This document shows, in pieces, positions 1 through 7,883 of a stretch of 64,000 nt of DNA. The position numbers and the translations under genes were made by a program. The notes beneath the pieces were generated by a model, which saw only the letters and a program-made list of their open reading frames with translations, made no database searches and was not told the DNA's origin. Source of the DNA: Cyanobacteria bacterium FACHB-DQ100 (lineage in GTDB: Bacteria > Cyanobacteriota > Cyanobacteriia > Leptolyngbyales > Leptolyngbyaceae); the NCBI GenBank assembly GCA_014695195.1, contig JACJNW010000028.1, forward strand, positions 62,001-126,000, given 5' to 3'. How positions within the stretch are numbered: position 1 is the stretch's first letter; each line of letters begins with the position of its first letter.

Positions 1-3000
1 ATTCGGCGACACATTGCGACCCTGATGCTAACGCTCACTGTGGTCGTGCTTGGCGTTTATTTTCTATCGAGTCTACAAGTTGATTTGCTGCCTTCGATTA
101 CCTATCCCCGAATTGGGGTGCGGGTGCGATCGCCCGGAATCTCGCCGGATGTGGCAGTCGATGAGGTGACTCGTCCACTTGAAGAAGCGCTGTCTGCAAC
201 AGAAGGTGTCGTTCAGGTTTATTCACAAACTCGCGAAGGACAAGTCAGCGTAGATCTGTTCTTTCAACCGGGAGGAAATATTGACCAGGCGCTGAATGAT
301 GCGACGGCAGCGTTTAACCGAGCGCGGGGGAACTTGCCGGATACGATCGAGGAACCCACGCTCTTTAAAGTTGATCCGTCTCAGCTTCCGGTTTACGAGT
401 TTGCGGTGACGGCTCCTTCCTCTAAGCTGGTTGATTTGCGCGTGTTTGCCGATGAAGAATTGGCACGGGAATTAGGAGTCGTTGAAGGAGTTGCCGCAGT
501 TGATGTCTCTGGAGGCGTAGAGGAAGAAGTTCGGGTAATCGTAGATCTCGATCGATTGCAGGCACTTGGCGTAGGTTTGAATAGCGTTTTACAAGAGCTA
601 GAAGAAACGAACCAGGATATTTCCGGGGGTCGAATTTTAGGCAAAAATTCTGAACCGCTGACGCGAACGATCGGACGATTCAAAAACGCGGCAGAGATTC
701 AGAATCTGTCCTTCCAATCTGAAAATCAATCGACCACCACAGAATCGACAACACCAACTACAACATCTTCTGCAACACAACCAACAGCACCACCACCGTC
801 CAATCGCGTCTATCTGCGTGATTTTGCCGAAGTTAACGATGGCACTCAGAAGCAGCGCGTATTCGTAAACTTGAATGGTCAGCCTGCGGTAAAAGTAAGT
901 ATTCAGAAACAACCCGATGCGAACACGATTCAAGTCGTTCAAGGTGTGAAGCGACGGATTGAAGAACTACGTCGATCAGGTGTGATTCCGCAAGAGATGC
1001 AGCTTCTTTCAACCTTAGACGAATCGACCTTTATTCAAGCATCGCTCAACAGCGTCACCGAAGCAGCGTTATCAGGAGCAGCACTCGCAGCGTTTTCGGT
1101 TTTATTATTTTTAGGCTCACTCAGACAGACTTTTATCATTTCACTAACGATTCCACTCTGTACATTAATTGCGATCGCGGTAATGAGACTCAGCGGTTTT
1201 TCGCTGAATATCTTTAGCATGGCAGGGTTAGCGATCAGTATCGGTCAAGCTGTGGATACTTCGGTTGTCATTCTGGAAAATATCGATAAAAAGGCTGACG
1301 GGCAGGGAGGCACAGCAGGGTTAGCGACGCAAGGAACTGGAGCAGCGATCGATTTAGTTGAAGAGAGTAGTCGTGAGGTCGAGTCCTCGCTCGTTGCGGC
1401 AACCGGCGCAAACTTAGTTTCAGTCTTGCCGTTTATCTTAGTTGGCGGCTTTATTTCCCTATTGTTTAACGAGTTGATCTTAACGATTTGCTTTGCGGTT
1501 GCGGCTTCGTTGCTGGTCGCAGTGACTGTCGTGCCGATGTTAGCATCGCGATTGTTAGCGATTCGCTGGTCGAGTCGGGTGAATCGCTTTTGGGTGTTTC
1601 GTCAGTTTGATCAGCGTTTAACAGGTGGAACCCGACGCTATGCAGGGTTGCTTGCTAAAGCGACCCGCAAACCGCTCCTTGTGATCGTGCTGGCATTTCT
1701 GCTTCTCGGCGGTAGCGGTTTGTGGATGGCGGGACGAATTCCACAAGAAATCTTGCCGCGAATTAGTACCGGACAAGCAAATCTATTCGCTCAATTTCCA
1801 CCGGGAACGCCGATCGCAACCAGCCAAAAAGTTATGCAGGAAGTTGATAAAATTCTGCAAGCTCAACCGGAAACTGAATATGTGTTTACGACGGTGGGTG
1901 GCTTTCTGTTTGGCAACAATACGTCTGAGAACCCTCTCCGTGCTTCGAGCAACATCACCCTGAAGTCCGGTACAGATGTCGAGAAGTTTGTTGAAAAGAT
2001 CAATGATGAATTTCGCAGGCTTAATTTAGTAGACATTCTTCTCCGGGTCAGTCCGGGACAGGTGCGGGGCTTGATTTTGAACAACTCCCCAGTTCGAGGT
2101 GCAGAAATTGATGTGATTTTGCAGGGACAGAATCTTGATCAATTAGAAGCAGCAGGGCGGCAAGTTTTAGGGGCATTATCTCAGTCAACACTCGCCCGAT
2201 ATCGCCCAGATGCGGATCAGCGTCAGCCAGAAATTCAGATTGAGCGCGATCGCGAACGTTCCGCAGAACTCGGACTCAACACACTAGCAGTCGGAGAAAC
2301 CATTCAGACTGCGATCGAAGGTTCCATCCCAACTCAGATCCAGCGCGGGAATCGCCTGGTGGATGTTCGGGTCGAACTGAATGAAGCAGCGATTCAAAAT
2401 GCGTCACAAGTTGAGCAGATTCCATTGTTTACTGACGACAATCAATTAGTTCGCCTCGGTGATGTGGCAACTATTCGCACCGGACGCGCACCGGGGCAAA
2501 TCCAGCGCATCAATCAACGGCAAGTGTTCCAAATTGCTGGCACCTTGAATGAGGGTGCAAATTTGGGAGATGCTTTGGCGGAAGTCGATCGCATTCTTCA
2601 AAAGGTTCAACTTCCGGACGGAATTTCTCGCTTACCCAGTAGTGCGGCTGCAAGCAATCAACAGCTTCAAAGTGCTTTACCGGTGTTGGGTGGTTTAGCG
2701 GCGTTTCTCGTGTTTGTGGTAATGGCAGTGCAATACAACTCACTGATTGATCCACTGGTGATTATGTTCACGATTCCGCTTGCATTATCCGGTGGCATTA
2801 TTGGGCTATTCGTAACCAATACTGCGATCGGTGCAACGGTGATTGTCGGTGCAGTCCTACTCGTGGGCATTGTGGTGAACAATGCGATCATCATGGTAGA
2901 AACTGCGAATGAAATTTACAACGATGAAGGACTCGATCGCCGATCGGCAATTCTTAGAGCCGCACCCGAACGGTTACGCCCAATTCTAATGACGACTGTC

Positions 3001-3261
3001 ACCACTGTTTTAGGGATCTTCCCGTTGGCGCTGGGATTGGGAGAAGGTAGCGAATTTCTTCAGCCTTTGGGTGTTGTGGTGTTCTCTGGACTATCTTTAT
3101 CGACATTGCTCACACTGTTCATCATTCCGTGCTTCTATGTGCTGCTGCATCGATGGACAGATGGCGGATTCCACTTCAAATCTCGACGGCAGCGATCGTT
3201 GCCCAGAGTTGAAGAGCCTATTTCGTCTATTTCCAAAGTCTCTCAGGATGGCGTGTCTTAG
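1..3261 (+). CDS. RND-family efflux transporter inner-membrane subunit (HAE1/AcrB-like), 5' partial
   Basis: Proton-driven inner-membrane pump of the RND superfamily that exports drugs or lipophilic compounds with a periplasmic adaptor. The frame is open to base 1 and the first visible residues (IRRHIAT then a membrane segment and VDLLPSITYPRIGV) match the usual start of HAE1 pumps, so only a short N-terminal piece, including the true start codon, lies outside. Two repeats of porter domain plus membrane bundle are visible. The segment SIGQAVDTSVVILENI carries the conserved TM4 acidic residue, and the second half has the typical GIVVNNAIIMVE segment. A Thr/Ser/Pro-rich low-complexity stretch encoded at about 733-798 interrupts the first porter region, which is unusual. 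No adaptor gene follows: the next gene is convergent. Substrate unknown. Confidence 0.93.
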   Translation: MRRHIATLMLTLTVVVLGVYFLSSLQVDLLPSITYPRIGVRVRSPGISPDVAVDEVTRPLEEALSATEGVVQVYSQTREGQVSVDLFFQPGGNIDQALNDATAAFNRARGNLPDTIEEPTLFKVDPSQLPVYEFAVTAPSSKLVDLRVFADEELARELGVVEGVAAVDVSGGVEEEVRVIVDLDRLQALGVGLNSVLQELEETNQDISGGRILGKNSEPLTRTIGRFKNAAEIQNLSFQSENQSTTTESTTPTTTSSATQPTAPPPSNRVYLRDFAEVNDGTQKQRVFVNLNGQPAVKVSIQKQPDANTIQVVQGVKRRIEELRRSGVIPQEMQLLSTLDESTFIQASLNSVTEAALSGAALAAFSVLLFLGSLRQTFIISLTIPLCTLIAIAVMRLSGFSLNIFSMAGLAISIGQAVDTSVVILENIDKKADGQGGTAGLATQGTGAAIDLVEESSREVESSLVAATGANLVSVLPFILVGGFISLLFNELILTICFAVAASLLVAVTVVPMLASRLLAIRWSSRVNRFWVFRQFDQRLTGGTRRYAGLLAKATRKPLLVIVLAFLLLGGSGLWMAGRIPQEILPRISTGQANLFAQFPPGTPIATSQKVMQEVDKILQAQPETEYVFTTVGGFLFGNNTSENPLRASSNITLKSGTDVEKFVEKINDEFRRLNLVDILLRVSPGQVRGLILNNSPVRGAEIDVILQGQNLDQLEAAGRQVLGALSQSTLARYRPDADQRQPEIQIERDRERSAELGLNTLAVGETIQTAIEGSIPTQIQRGNRLVDVRVELNEAAIQNASQVEQIPLFTDDNQLVRLGDVATIRTGRAPGQIQRINQRQVFQIAGTLNEGANLGDALAEVDRILQKVQLPDGISRLPSSAAASNQQLQSALPVLGGLAAFLVFVVMAVQYNSLIDPLVIMFTIPLALSGGIIGLFVTNTAIGATVIVGAVLLVGIVVNNAIIMVETANEIYNDEGLDRRSAILRAAPERLRPILMTTVTTVLGIFPLALGLGEGSEFLQPLGVVVFSGLSLSTLLTLFIIPCFYVLLHRWTDGGFHFKSRRQRSLPRVEEPISSISKVSQDGVS

Positions 3262-3366
3262 CTCACCGTTAAGATGTCCGATCGATGATGTGTCCCTATT
3301 CTACGGCTTGTCGTTCAGGACGATCGCCGGAGCTAGGGGCAAAACCAATCGGACAAAAGCGCCCCT

Positions 3367-4113
3367 CTAGCTGTACGTCATCACCTGAATCGCTGAGCCT
3401 TGCTTCGGCAGATTCGCTCTACTCAACGACAGTGAATTTCCACCTCTTCGCACAGGAGTTCCGCTCATTGCGCTCAAGAACGCATCCAGCCCGCCGATAT
3501 CACACTCACCCTTCGCCGCCGCCGTTCGATAATACATCGGCACAATTATTTTGGGATTGAGCATTTGAATGGCTTGCTTTGCCTCTTGCGGATCGTAAGC
3601 CTTCGCACCGCCGCCAACTGGGATAAATAGTACATCTGGCGAACCGATCAAAATCTTCTGCTCTAATGTGATCGGTGCGGCAGTTCCGCCTAAATGCACC
3701 AAATTTAAGCCGCTCTGCGACCAGCGCCATGCAATATTGCGTCCGAAGCGTCTGCCGCCGACGCGATCGTGCTCCGTCGCTACCCCCTGAATCTTCAACC
3801 CACCGACGTTATACGCGCCTGCTTCAAACAACAGCTTCGGATTACCAGGGACAACATCGATCGCGCCTTCGTCTAAAATCTGGCTGCTAATCATCACCAA
3901 ATCTGTAGCCACGTTCGGCAGACGATACCCGGCTGTACAGCCCTGAGCGCGAAATGGATTGACTAAAATTCGTTGTCCGCTTCCGGTGAACAGAAAGCAC
4001 ATATGACCGAGATAGCGCACTGACAGTCCGCCAGACTGCGCCCGTAGGGGCGTGGCGGTCAAACTTGCTGCCAATCCCGCGCCCGCAAATTGAATAAACT
4101 GCCTGCGTTTCAT
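3367..4113 (-). CDS. Metallo-beta-lactamase-fold protein, UPF0173/YtkL-like, exported, with degenerate metal site
   Basis: 248 residues. The start MKRRQFIQFAGAGLAAS followed by Ala-rich sequence and LRAQ looks like a twin-arginine-type signal peptide. The mature part follows the UPF0173 plan: a YLGHMCF strand, YNVGG near 101-105, His115 in an EHD motif, LVHLGGT at 138-144, FIPVGGG at 163-169 and VPMYY at 191-195. In active relatives the metal site is HxHxDH, GDT and PMHY. Here the HxHxDH region reads ISSQILDEG (75-83), the Asp of GDT is Gly and the last His is Tyr194. It is probably not a normal metallohydrolase. It lies 23 bp downstream of trpG on the same strand, so it is probably cotranscribed. 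Fold call is fairly sure; role unknown. Confidence 0.75.
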   Translation of the reverse strand: MKRRQFIQFAGAGLAASLTATPLRAQSGGLSVRYLGHMCFLFTGSGQRILVNPFRAQGCTAGYRLPNVATDLVMISSQILDEGAIDVVPGNPKLLFEAGAYNVGGLKIQGVATEHDRVGGRRFGRNIAWRWSQSGLNLVHLGGTAAPITLEQKILIGSPDVLFIPVGGGAKAYDPQEAKQAIQMLNPKIIVPMYYRTAAAKGECDIGGLDAFLSAMSGTPVRRGGNSLSLSRANLPKQGSAIQVMTYS

Positions 4114-4136
4114 ACTTCCTCACACCAGAATTTGCA

Positions 4137-4733
4137 TTATTGATCGCCAATCGATCGCAAAAAGTTCCGCAGCAGTTGTTTTCCAGAAGTCGTGAGAACG
4201 CTTTCGGGGTGGAACTGTACGCCCTGAATGTGCGGATACTCACGATGCCGAACGCCCATGATCGTTTGATCCTCGACCCAGGCGGTAATCTCTAGCACTG
4301 CTGGGCAACTTGCTCGATCGATCACCAGACTATGATACCGAGTCGCGGTCATCGGATTGTCGAGTCCCTCAAATACGCCCACATTTGTATGCTTTACGGC
4401 TGAGATTTTTCCGTGCATCAATTCTGGAGCCGAAACAATATCACCGCCAAAAACCTGCCCGATGCTTTGATGTCCGAGACATACGCCTAAAATTGGGGTG
4501 GTTGTGCCTAACTGCCGAATCAACTCCATCGAAATTCCGGCATCTTCGGGTCGTCCAGGGCCAGGGGAAATAACGATCGCATCCGGTTTTAATTCTCGAA
4601 CCTGGTCAAGCGTAATTTGATCGTTGCGGTACACCTGAATATCTGAGGCGATCGCGAATTCTGCACCCAATTCGCCCAAATATTGCACCAGATTGTAAGT
4701 AAAGCTGTCGTAGTTATCAATCACTAAAATCAT
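4137..4733 (-). CDS. trpG: Anthranilate / aminodeoxychorismate synthase component II (glutamine amidotransferase)
   Basis: Releases ammonia from glutamine for TrpE (tryptophan) and possibly PabB (folate) in the cytosol. 198 residues, full family length. Class-I amidotransferase signature is complete: [20 protein letters not shown] at the start, oxyanion region SPGPG at 56-60, nucleophile Cys85 in GVCLGHQ, and His175/Glu177 in QFHPES. It sits 33 bp downstream of dgkA on the same strand. The order ybeY-dgkA-trpG is, as I recall, also found in Synechocystis PCC 6803 (slr0053-slr0055). TrpG and PabA roles cannot be separated by sequence; many cyanobacteria use one protein for both. Confidence 0.93.
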   Translation of the reverse strand: MILVIDNYDSFTYNLVQYLGELGAEFAIASDIQVYRNDQITLDQVRELKPDAIVISPGPGRPEDAGISMELIRQLGTTTPILGVCLGHQSIGQVFGGDIVSAPELMHGKISAVKHTNVGVFEGLDNPMTATRYHSLVIDRASCPAVLEITAWVEDQTIMGVRHREYPHIQGVQFHPESVLTTSGKQLLRNFLRSIGDQ

Positions 4734-4766
4734 GAGAAATGCCTTGAGGTGCGCTTTCTCAGTTTC

Positions 4767-5225
4767 TCAGAGAATCACTTGTAGCACCAGCCAAAGTTTG
4801 GGAAACAAAATGCAGCCCGCGACGAGAACGGCTGCGATCGCTGCCACAAGCACCGCCGCCGCCGCGCAATCCTTCGCGACTTTCGCTAATTCGTGATAGG
4901 TCTGCTTCACTGTAAGATCGACCACCGATTCGATCGCCGTATTGAGCAATTCCATCGCCAAGACGAGTCCGATCGTCAAGCCGATCACCGCAAGTTCGAC
5001 GACCGTTGCTTTGAGTAGAAGTCCTAATCCGATCGCGATCGACCCAAGACAAACGTGAATTCTAAAATTTCGCTGCGTTCTGAGCGCATAGCTAATGCCC
5101 ATCCAGGCATAGCGAAAACTGGTCAGCAGAGTTGGAGCCACCTGCCAAGCCAGATCCCGTTCTGGCTTGACGAGCGGGACAACTTTTGAACGCTTGGGGG
5201 ACTGAGTGGGAAATTCTTGGGACAT
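4767..5225 (-). CDS. dgkA: Diacylglycerol kinase / undecaprenol kinase family membrane protein
   Basis: Phosphorylates diacylglycerol or undecaprenol at the membrane, feeding phospholipid turnover or lipid-carrier recycling. 152 residues from the ATG at 5225 (MSQEFPTQ); an in-frame TTG two codons upstream is less likely. The N-terminal cytosolic part includes an RNFRIH segment, followed by three membrane helices. The catalytic signature MELLNTAIESVVDL is intact, and the AKDCAAAAV segment precedes the last helix. The Gram-positive-type DgkA/UndK family lacks a clear substrate signature, so lipid specificity is open. 161 nt separate it from ybeY upstream, so an internal promoter is possible. 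Confidence 0.9.
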   Translation of the reverse strand: MSQEFPTQSPKRSKVVPLVKPERDLAWQVAPTLLTSFRYAWMGISYALRTQRNFRIHVCLGSIAIGLGLLLKATVVELAVIGLTIGLVLAMELLNTAIESVVDLTVKQTYHELAKVAKDCAAAAVLVAAIAAVLVAGCILFPKLWLVLQVIL

Positions 5226-5392
5226 ACGCAAACCAGGTGAACCACCAGTAGAGATACGATATCAGTACCCTGATGGCGCGACGATCACATCAGATTACAC
5301 AACACAGTATTACAACTCTGTTAGCAAACGTAAAGCGTGAATTTGAAAAATAAACGTTCAAACGACAAACGTAAAGAGTTTCTCGATAACAG

Positions 5393-5887
5393 TCAACGCT
5401 TTGCTTCTAATCCCACTGCATTCAGTAGAATCTGTTGCTGATCCAACATTCGCAGCAAACTCGTCTCGTCGGGATGATCCCAGCCCAGCAGGTGAAGCAG
5501 TCCATGGGCAGCGAGCCAAGCGAGTTCCGTCTCCAAGGTGTGAGGCGAGGCTTGTCGATCGGCAGTTTCCACCGAAATGACAATATCTCCTAAATAGAGC
5601 GGTTCTGTGTCTAACTCATCGAACTGCGGATAGTCTACCTCCAATGACGCGAACGCCAATACATCCGTTGGCTGATCTTTGGATCGGTAATTCTGATTGA
5701 GCGACTGAATTTCACGATCGTCGGTCAATCGCAAGCTCAATTCATACTGCTCCTGTGGATGCAAAGGTTGTCCCTCTTGCGTCGGTTTGAGCAATTCCAG
5801 CCACTTGCGGAACCAAATTTCCCAGGTTTCTGCCTGAATGGGGAGTTCCTGATTAAAGCAATCCTGAACGCTAACTTCGATTTGCAT
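5393..5887 (-). CDS. ybeY: Endoribonuclease YbeY (16S rRNA 3' end maturation)
   Basis: Zinc-dependent single-strand RNase needed for 16S rRNA 3' processing and ribosome quality control. 164 residues. The metal-binding signature is complete: His128 in [16 protein letters not shown], His132 and His138. The [10 protein letters not shown] and LGDIVIS segments of the family are also present. The start ATG overlaps the stop of the upstream DUF3285 gene by one base (TAATG), which suggests translational coupling. It is the second gene of the minus-strand cluster running down to 3367. Confidence 0.95.
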   Translation of the reverse strand: MQIEVSVQDCFNQELPIQAETWEIWFRKWLELLKPTQEGQPLHPQEQYELSLRLTDDREIQSLNQNYRSKDQPTDVLAFASLEVDYPQFDELDTEPLYLGDIVISVETADRQASPHTLETELAWLAAHGLLHLLGWDHPDETSLLRMLDQQQILLNAVGLEAKR

Positions 5888-6063
5888 TACCGCGTTAAGT
5901 ACGAAAGAACAACTAGCGTACCGAGTAGCCCGATCGTGGTCAGCGCAAAGTGAAAGATCGATTTGCCGCGCTTGCGCACCATGTTTCGCATTGCCAATTT
6001 CACGTAGCTTGGCTTTGGTTCTTGGGGCGCTTCTGTGGTGGGAGTTTGGGGGGAATCGCTCAT
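5887..6063 (-). CDS. DUF3285 small membrane protein
   Basis: 58 residues from the ATG at 6063 (MSDSPQTP). The frame stays open 12 codons further up, but that part has no family character. A Pro/Thr/Glu-rich start is followed by a basic stretch [19 protein letters not shown] and one membrane helix ([20 protein letters not shown]) reaching the C-terminus. This layout is that of the cyanobacterial family DUF3285, usually found next to ybeY. Function is not known. Its stop codon overlaps the ybeY start. It probably heads the transcript, with its promoter in the 97 bp shared divergently with scpB. Confidence 0.82.
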   Translation of the reverse strand: MSDSPQTPTTEAPQEPKPSYVKLAMRNMVRKRGKSIFHFALTTIGLLGTLVVLSYLTR

Positions 6064-6160
6064 AATTTGAGGAAATTTAGGGTAATTCCACTTTAACAAG
6101 TGAAGCGCCTCGACTGAAGTTTGGTACTCTATTAGTCATTCTTGTGCGCTCTTTTTGCCC

Positions 6161-6691
6161 ATGTCTCGTTTGACGACTACTCTAGAAGCAATTCTCTATC
6201 TCAAAGCGCAACCGTTGACGATCGCGCAGTTGTGCGAGTTGGCGGGGTGCGATCGTCGAACCACCGAAGAAGCGCTGATGGAACTGATGTCGGAGTATGC
6301 CCATCGTGACGGTGCGTTAGAAATTGCCGAAACCGAGTCGGGCTACAGTTTGCAGCTAAGAGAGACTTATCAGAATTTGATTAATGCGCTGATCCCCGCC
6401 GATCTGGGAGTGGGAGCGCTGAGAACCTTGGCAGTTGTGGCGCTGAAAGGGCCGCTTAGTCAAACGGAACTGGTGGAGATTCGTGGCTCTGGGGTGTATC
6501 AGCACATTCCAGAGTTAGTGGAAATGGGATTTGTGCGGAAGCGGAAGAATTCAGACGGTCGATCGTCGCTGGTACAGGTGACGGATAAGTTTCATCAGTA
6601 TTTTCAAATCAATCAAAATATTGGGCAGTTGATTCAGAAGAAGCCAAAACCGGAAGAACTGCCAGAAGAGCCTGTTTTAGCGGAGTCTTAG
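6161..6691 (+). CDS. scpB: Segregation and condensation protein B (ScpB)
   Basis: Winged-helix subunit of the SMC-ScpA-ScpB complex that compacts and segregates chromosomes. 176 residues from the ATG at 6161 (MSRLTTTLEAILYLKAQPLT); a TTG two codons upstream is an unlikely start. Two winged-helix domains are visible: the first covers about residues 1-75 (IAQLCELAGCDRRTTEEAL) and the second about 80-155 (LRTLAVVALKGPLSQTELVEIRG, then GFVRKR). The C-terminal tail is acidic and Pro/Glu-rich. scpA and smc are not in the window. Transcribed divergently from the DUF3285-ybeY cluster. A possible terminator lies at 6840-6865. Confidence 0.92.
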   Translation: MSRLTTTLEAILYLKAQPLTIAQLCELAGCDRRTTEEALMELMSEYAHRDGALEIAETESGYSLQLRETYQNLINALIPADLGVGALRTLAVVALKGPLSQTELVEIRGSGVYQHIPELVEMGFVRKRKNSDGRSSLVQVTDKFHQYFQINQNIGQLIQKKPKPEELPEEPVLAES

Positions 6692-7039
6692 TCGTTAAGC
6701 TTCAAAGCGCTTGGCGTGAGCGCGGTCTAGAGTGCGATCGCGGTTTCCTGCTTCAAACCAGATTTTTGAACGTCAACGGCGTTTTCGTATCCAGTTCAAT
6801 ATTTAGATCTGTAAATTTAGACACTTTCTCCTGGAATGCAATACTTCGAGTGTGAAGTATTTTTTGTGAGCAACAAACACAACGCAGAGACAGTGATTGT
6901 TCTAGCTTGGTTTCTCGCTCACGTTTCGGAATCGGCGATCGTCCCACTGCAAAGGTTTCAACCATTGATTCTGCTTGACCTTTGAGCGATCGCATTCACT
7001 TGCAACATTCATTACACCCTTGATTAGGAGAAAGAAACA
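6692..7039. other. Intergenic region, 348 bp
   Basis: No convincing gene. An 80-codon minus-strand frame at 6753-6995 lacks any family character and was not accepted. The stretch holds a hairpin with a T run (listed separately), two HIP1-type sites (near 6736 and 6986), and just before 7040 the strong ribosome-binding site AGGAG ending 10 bases before the ATG. Confidence 0.6.
6840..6866 (+). terminator. Possible factor-independent terminator after scpB
   Basis: AATACTTC and GAAGTATT form a perfect 8-bp stem around a GAGTGT loop and run directly into a T tract on the plus strand. The stem is AT-rich, so it is weaker than a typical terminator, and it lies about 150 bp past the scpB stop. Confidence 0.45.
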
Positions 7040-7594
7040 ATGCCTAGAATTCGCGTGGTCTTACAAGATGTAACCTGCTACGACACCGAAGATGTAACGG
7101 GTGCAGACGAGTTTTATCTCACCGGAGCTGTTTCTGATGGAGGTAATTCTGCTGGAGTTCTCACTCGTCCGATTTCGGTCAACGATAAACAAACTAAAGC
7201 ATTCGGAATCGGCGGTGGAACAATCTTTGATGCGGATGTGCCCGAAAACCGAATTCTGAAAGTTGCCCTAATCGCCTTTGACGAGGATTCTAATAAAGAC
7301 TGGTCGAAGCATGGTGAAGTCGTCACTAAGATTGGTCAAGCAGTTTCCTCTGGTTTAGCAACAATCCCCAATCCCTACACAGCGGCGGCGGGTACAATCT
7401 TGCCCTTTGCTATCAGCGCGATCGGCGGAATCATGTCGCTCGACCAGGATGATGAACTCGGTCAACACTTGCGCGAGTTTCCGGTATGGGCTATCCCGAA
7501 TGGCGAATCTCTGCAAATTTGGGGCTTCAAAGGTGGCGGCGGTTGGTATTCAAGCTGGAGGTATGCGGTTCGCTATCGCGTAATTCGCGGCTAA
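7040..7594 (+). CDS. Uncharacterised 184-residue protein
   Basis: Family not recognised. The start is firm: ATG with AGGAG ten bases upstream. The N-terminal half is beta-rich and acidic (RIRVVLQDVTCYDTEDVTGA, then DEFYLTGAV), with spaced Asp residues that recall calcium- or lipid-binding C2-like folds, though this is only an impression. The middle (about residues 95-140) is a Gly/Ala-rich hydrophobic stretch (ISAIGGIM) that could be a hairpin inserting into a membrane. The end is aromatic (GGGGWYSSWRYAVRYRVI). No signal peptide is visible. It stands alone between hairpin structures (a possible terminator upstream, a repeat pair and the leuA terminator downstream), so it is probably monocistronic. 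Confidence 0.8.
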   Translation: MPRIRVVLQDVTCYDTEDVTGADEFYLTGAVSDGGNSAGVLTRPISVNDKQTKAFGIGGGTIFDADVPENRILKVALIAFDEDSNKDWSKHGEVVTKIGQAVSSGLATIPNPYTAAAGTILPFAISAIGGIMSLDQDDELGQHLREFPVWAIPNGESLQIWGFKGGGGWYSSWRYAVRYRVIRG

Positions 7595-7675
7595 GTCATT
7601 GCAATACACACCAAATTCAAACGATTAAGAAAACGTGAGGTCGACAAAATTTCTTGCTTCGTTTTAATCGGCTTC

Positions 7676-7784
7676 TTGCCCCCTAAATCCCCCAGAATGG
7701 GGGACTTAGAAAACAGCAATTCTCCAAATTGAAGCGGTTTCTTAACCTTCAAAGTCCCCCACTGGTGGGGGATTTAGGGGGCAA
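7676..7784. repeat. Inverted pair of palindromic extragenic repeats
   Basis: The left copy (7676-7708) begins TTGCCCCCTAAATCCCCCA and ends TGGGGGACTTA. The right copy (7751-7784) is its inverse and ends TGGGGGATTTAGGGGGCAA. Each copy can fold on itself through CCCCCA/TGGGGG, and the two can also pair with each other. The flanks also resemble each other as direct repeats: TCTCCAAATTGAAGCG near 7720 and TCTCCAATCGAAGCG near 7790. Repeats beginning CCCCCTAAATCCCCC are familiar between genes in cyanobacteria. No transposase is encoded here, so this could be a MITE-like remnant or a pair of extragenic palindromes. Confidence 0.75.
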
Positions 7785-7828
7785 CCCAACTCTCCAATCG
7801 AAGCGAATACGGTCTGTCGAACTGACGT

Positions 7829-7864
7829 TAAAAAAGGCGGTGCAGCCTGAGGAGCTGCACCGCC
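7829..7864 (-). terminator. Factor-independent terminator of leuA
   Basis: On the minus strand GGCGGTGCAGC and GCTGCACCGCC form a perfect 11-bp GC-rich stem with a 7-nt loop, followed at once by six T residues. It lies about 20 bp past the leuA stop codon. This is the cleanest terminator in the window. Confidence 0.9.
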
Positions 7865-7883
7865 AAACTCTAGCCTAAATGCA

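Noticed and set aside
6753-6995. 80-codon minus-strand frame between scpB and the orphan gene
   Set aside because: No family resemblance and no good ribosome-binding site; it also runs through the candidate terminator hairpin.
7595-7883. Transposon or insertion sequence around the palindromic repeats
   Set aside because: No transposase frame, and the element limits are unclear; kept only as a repeat pair.
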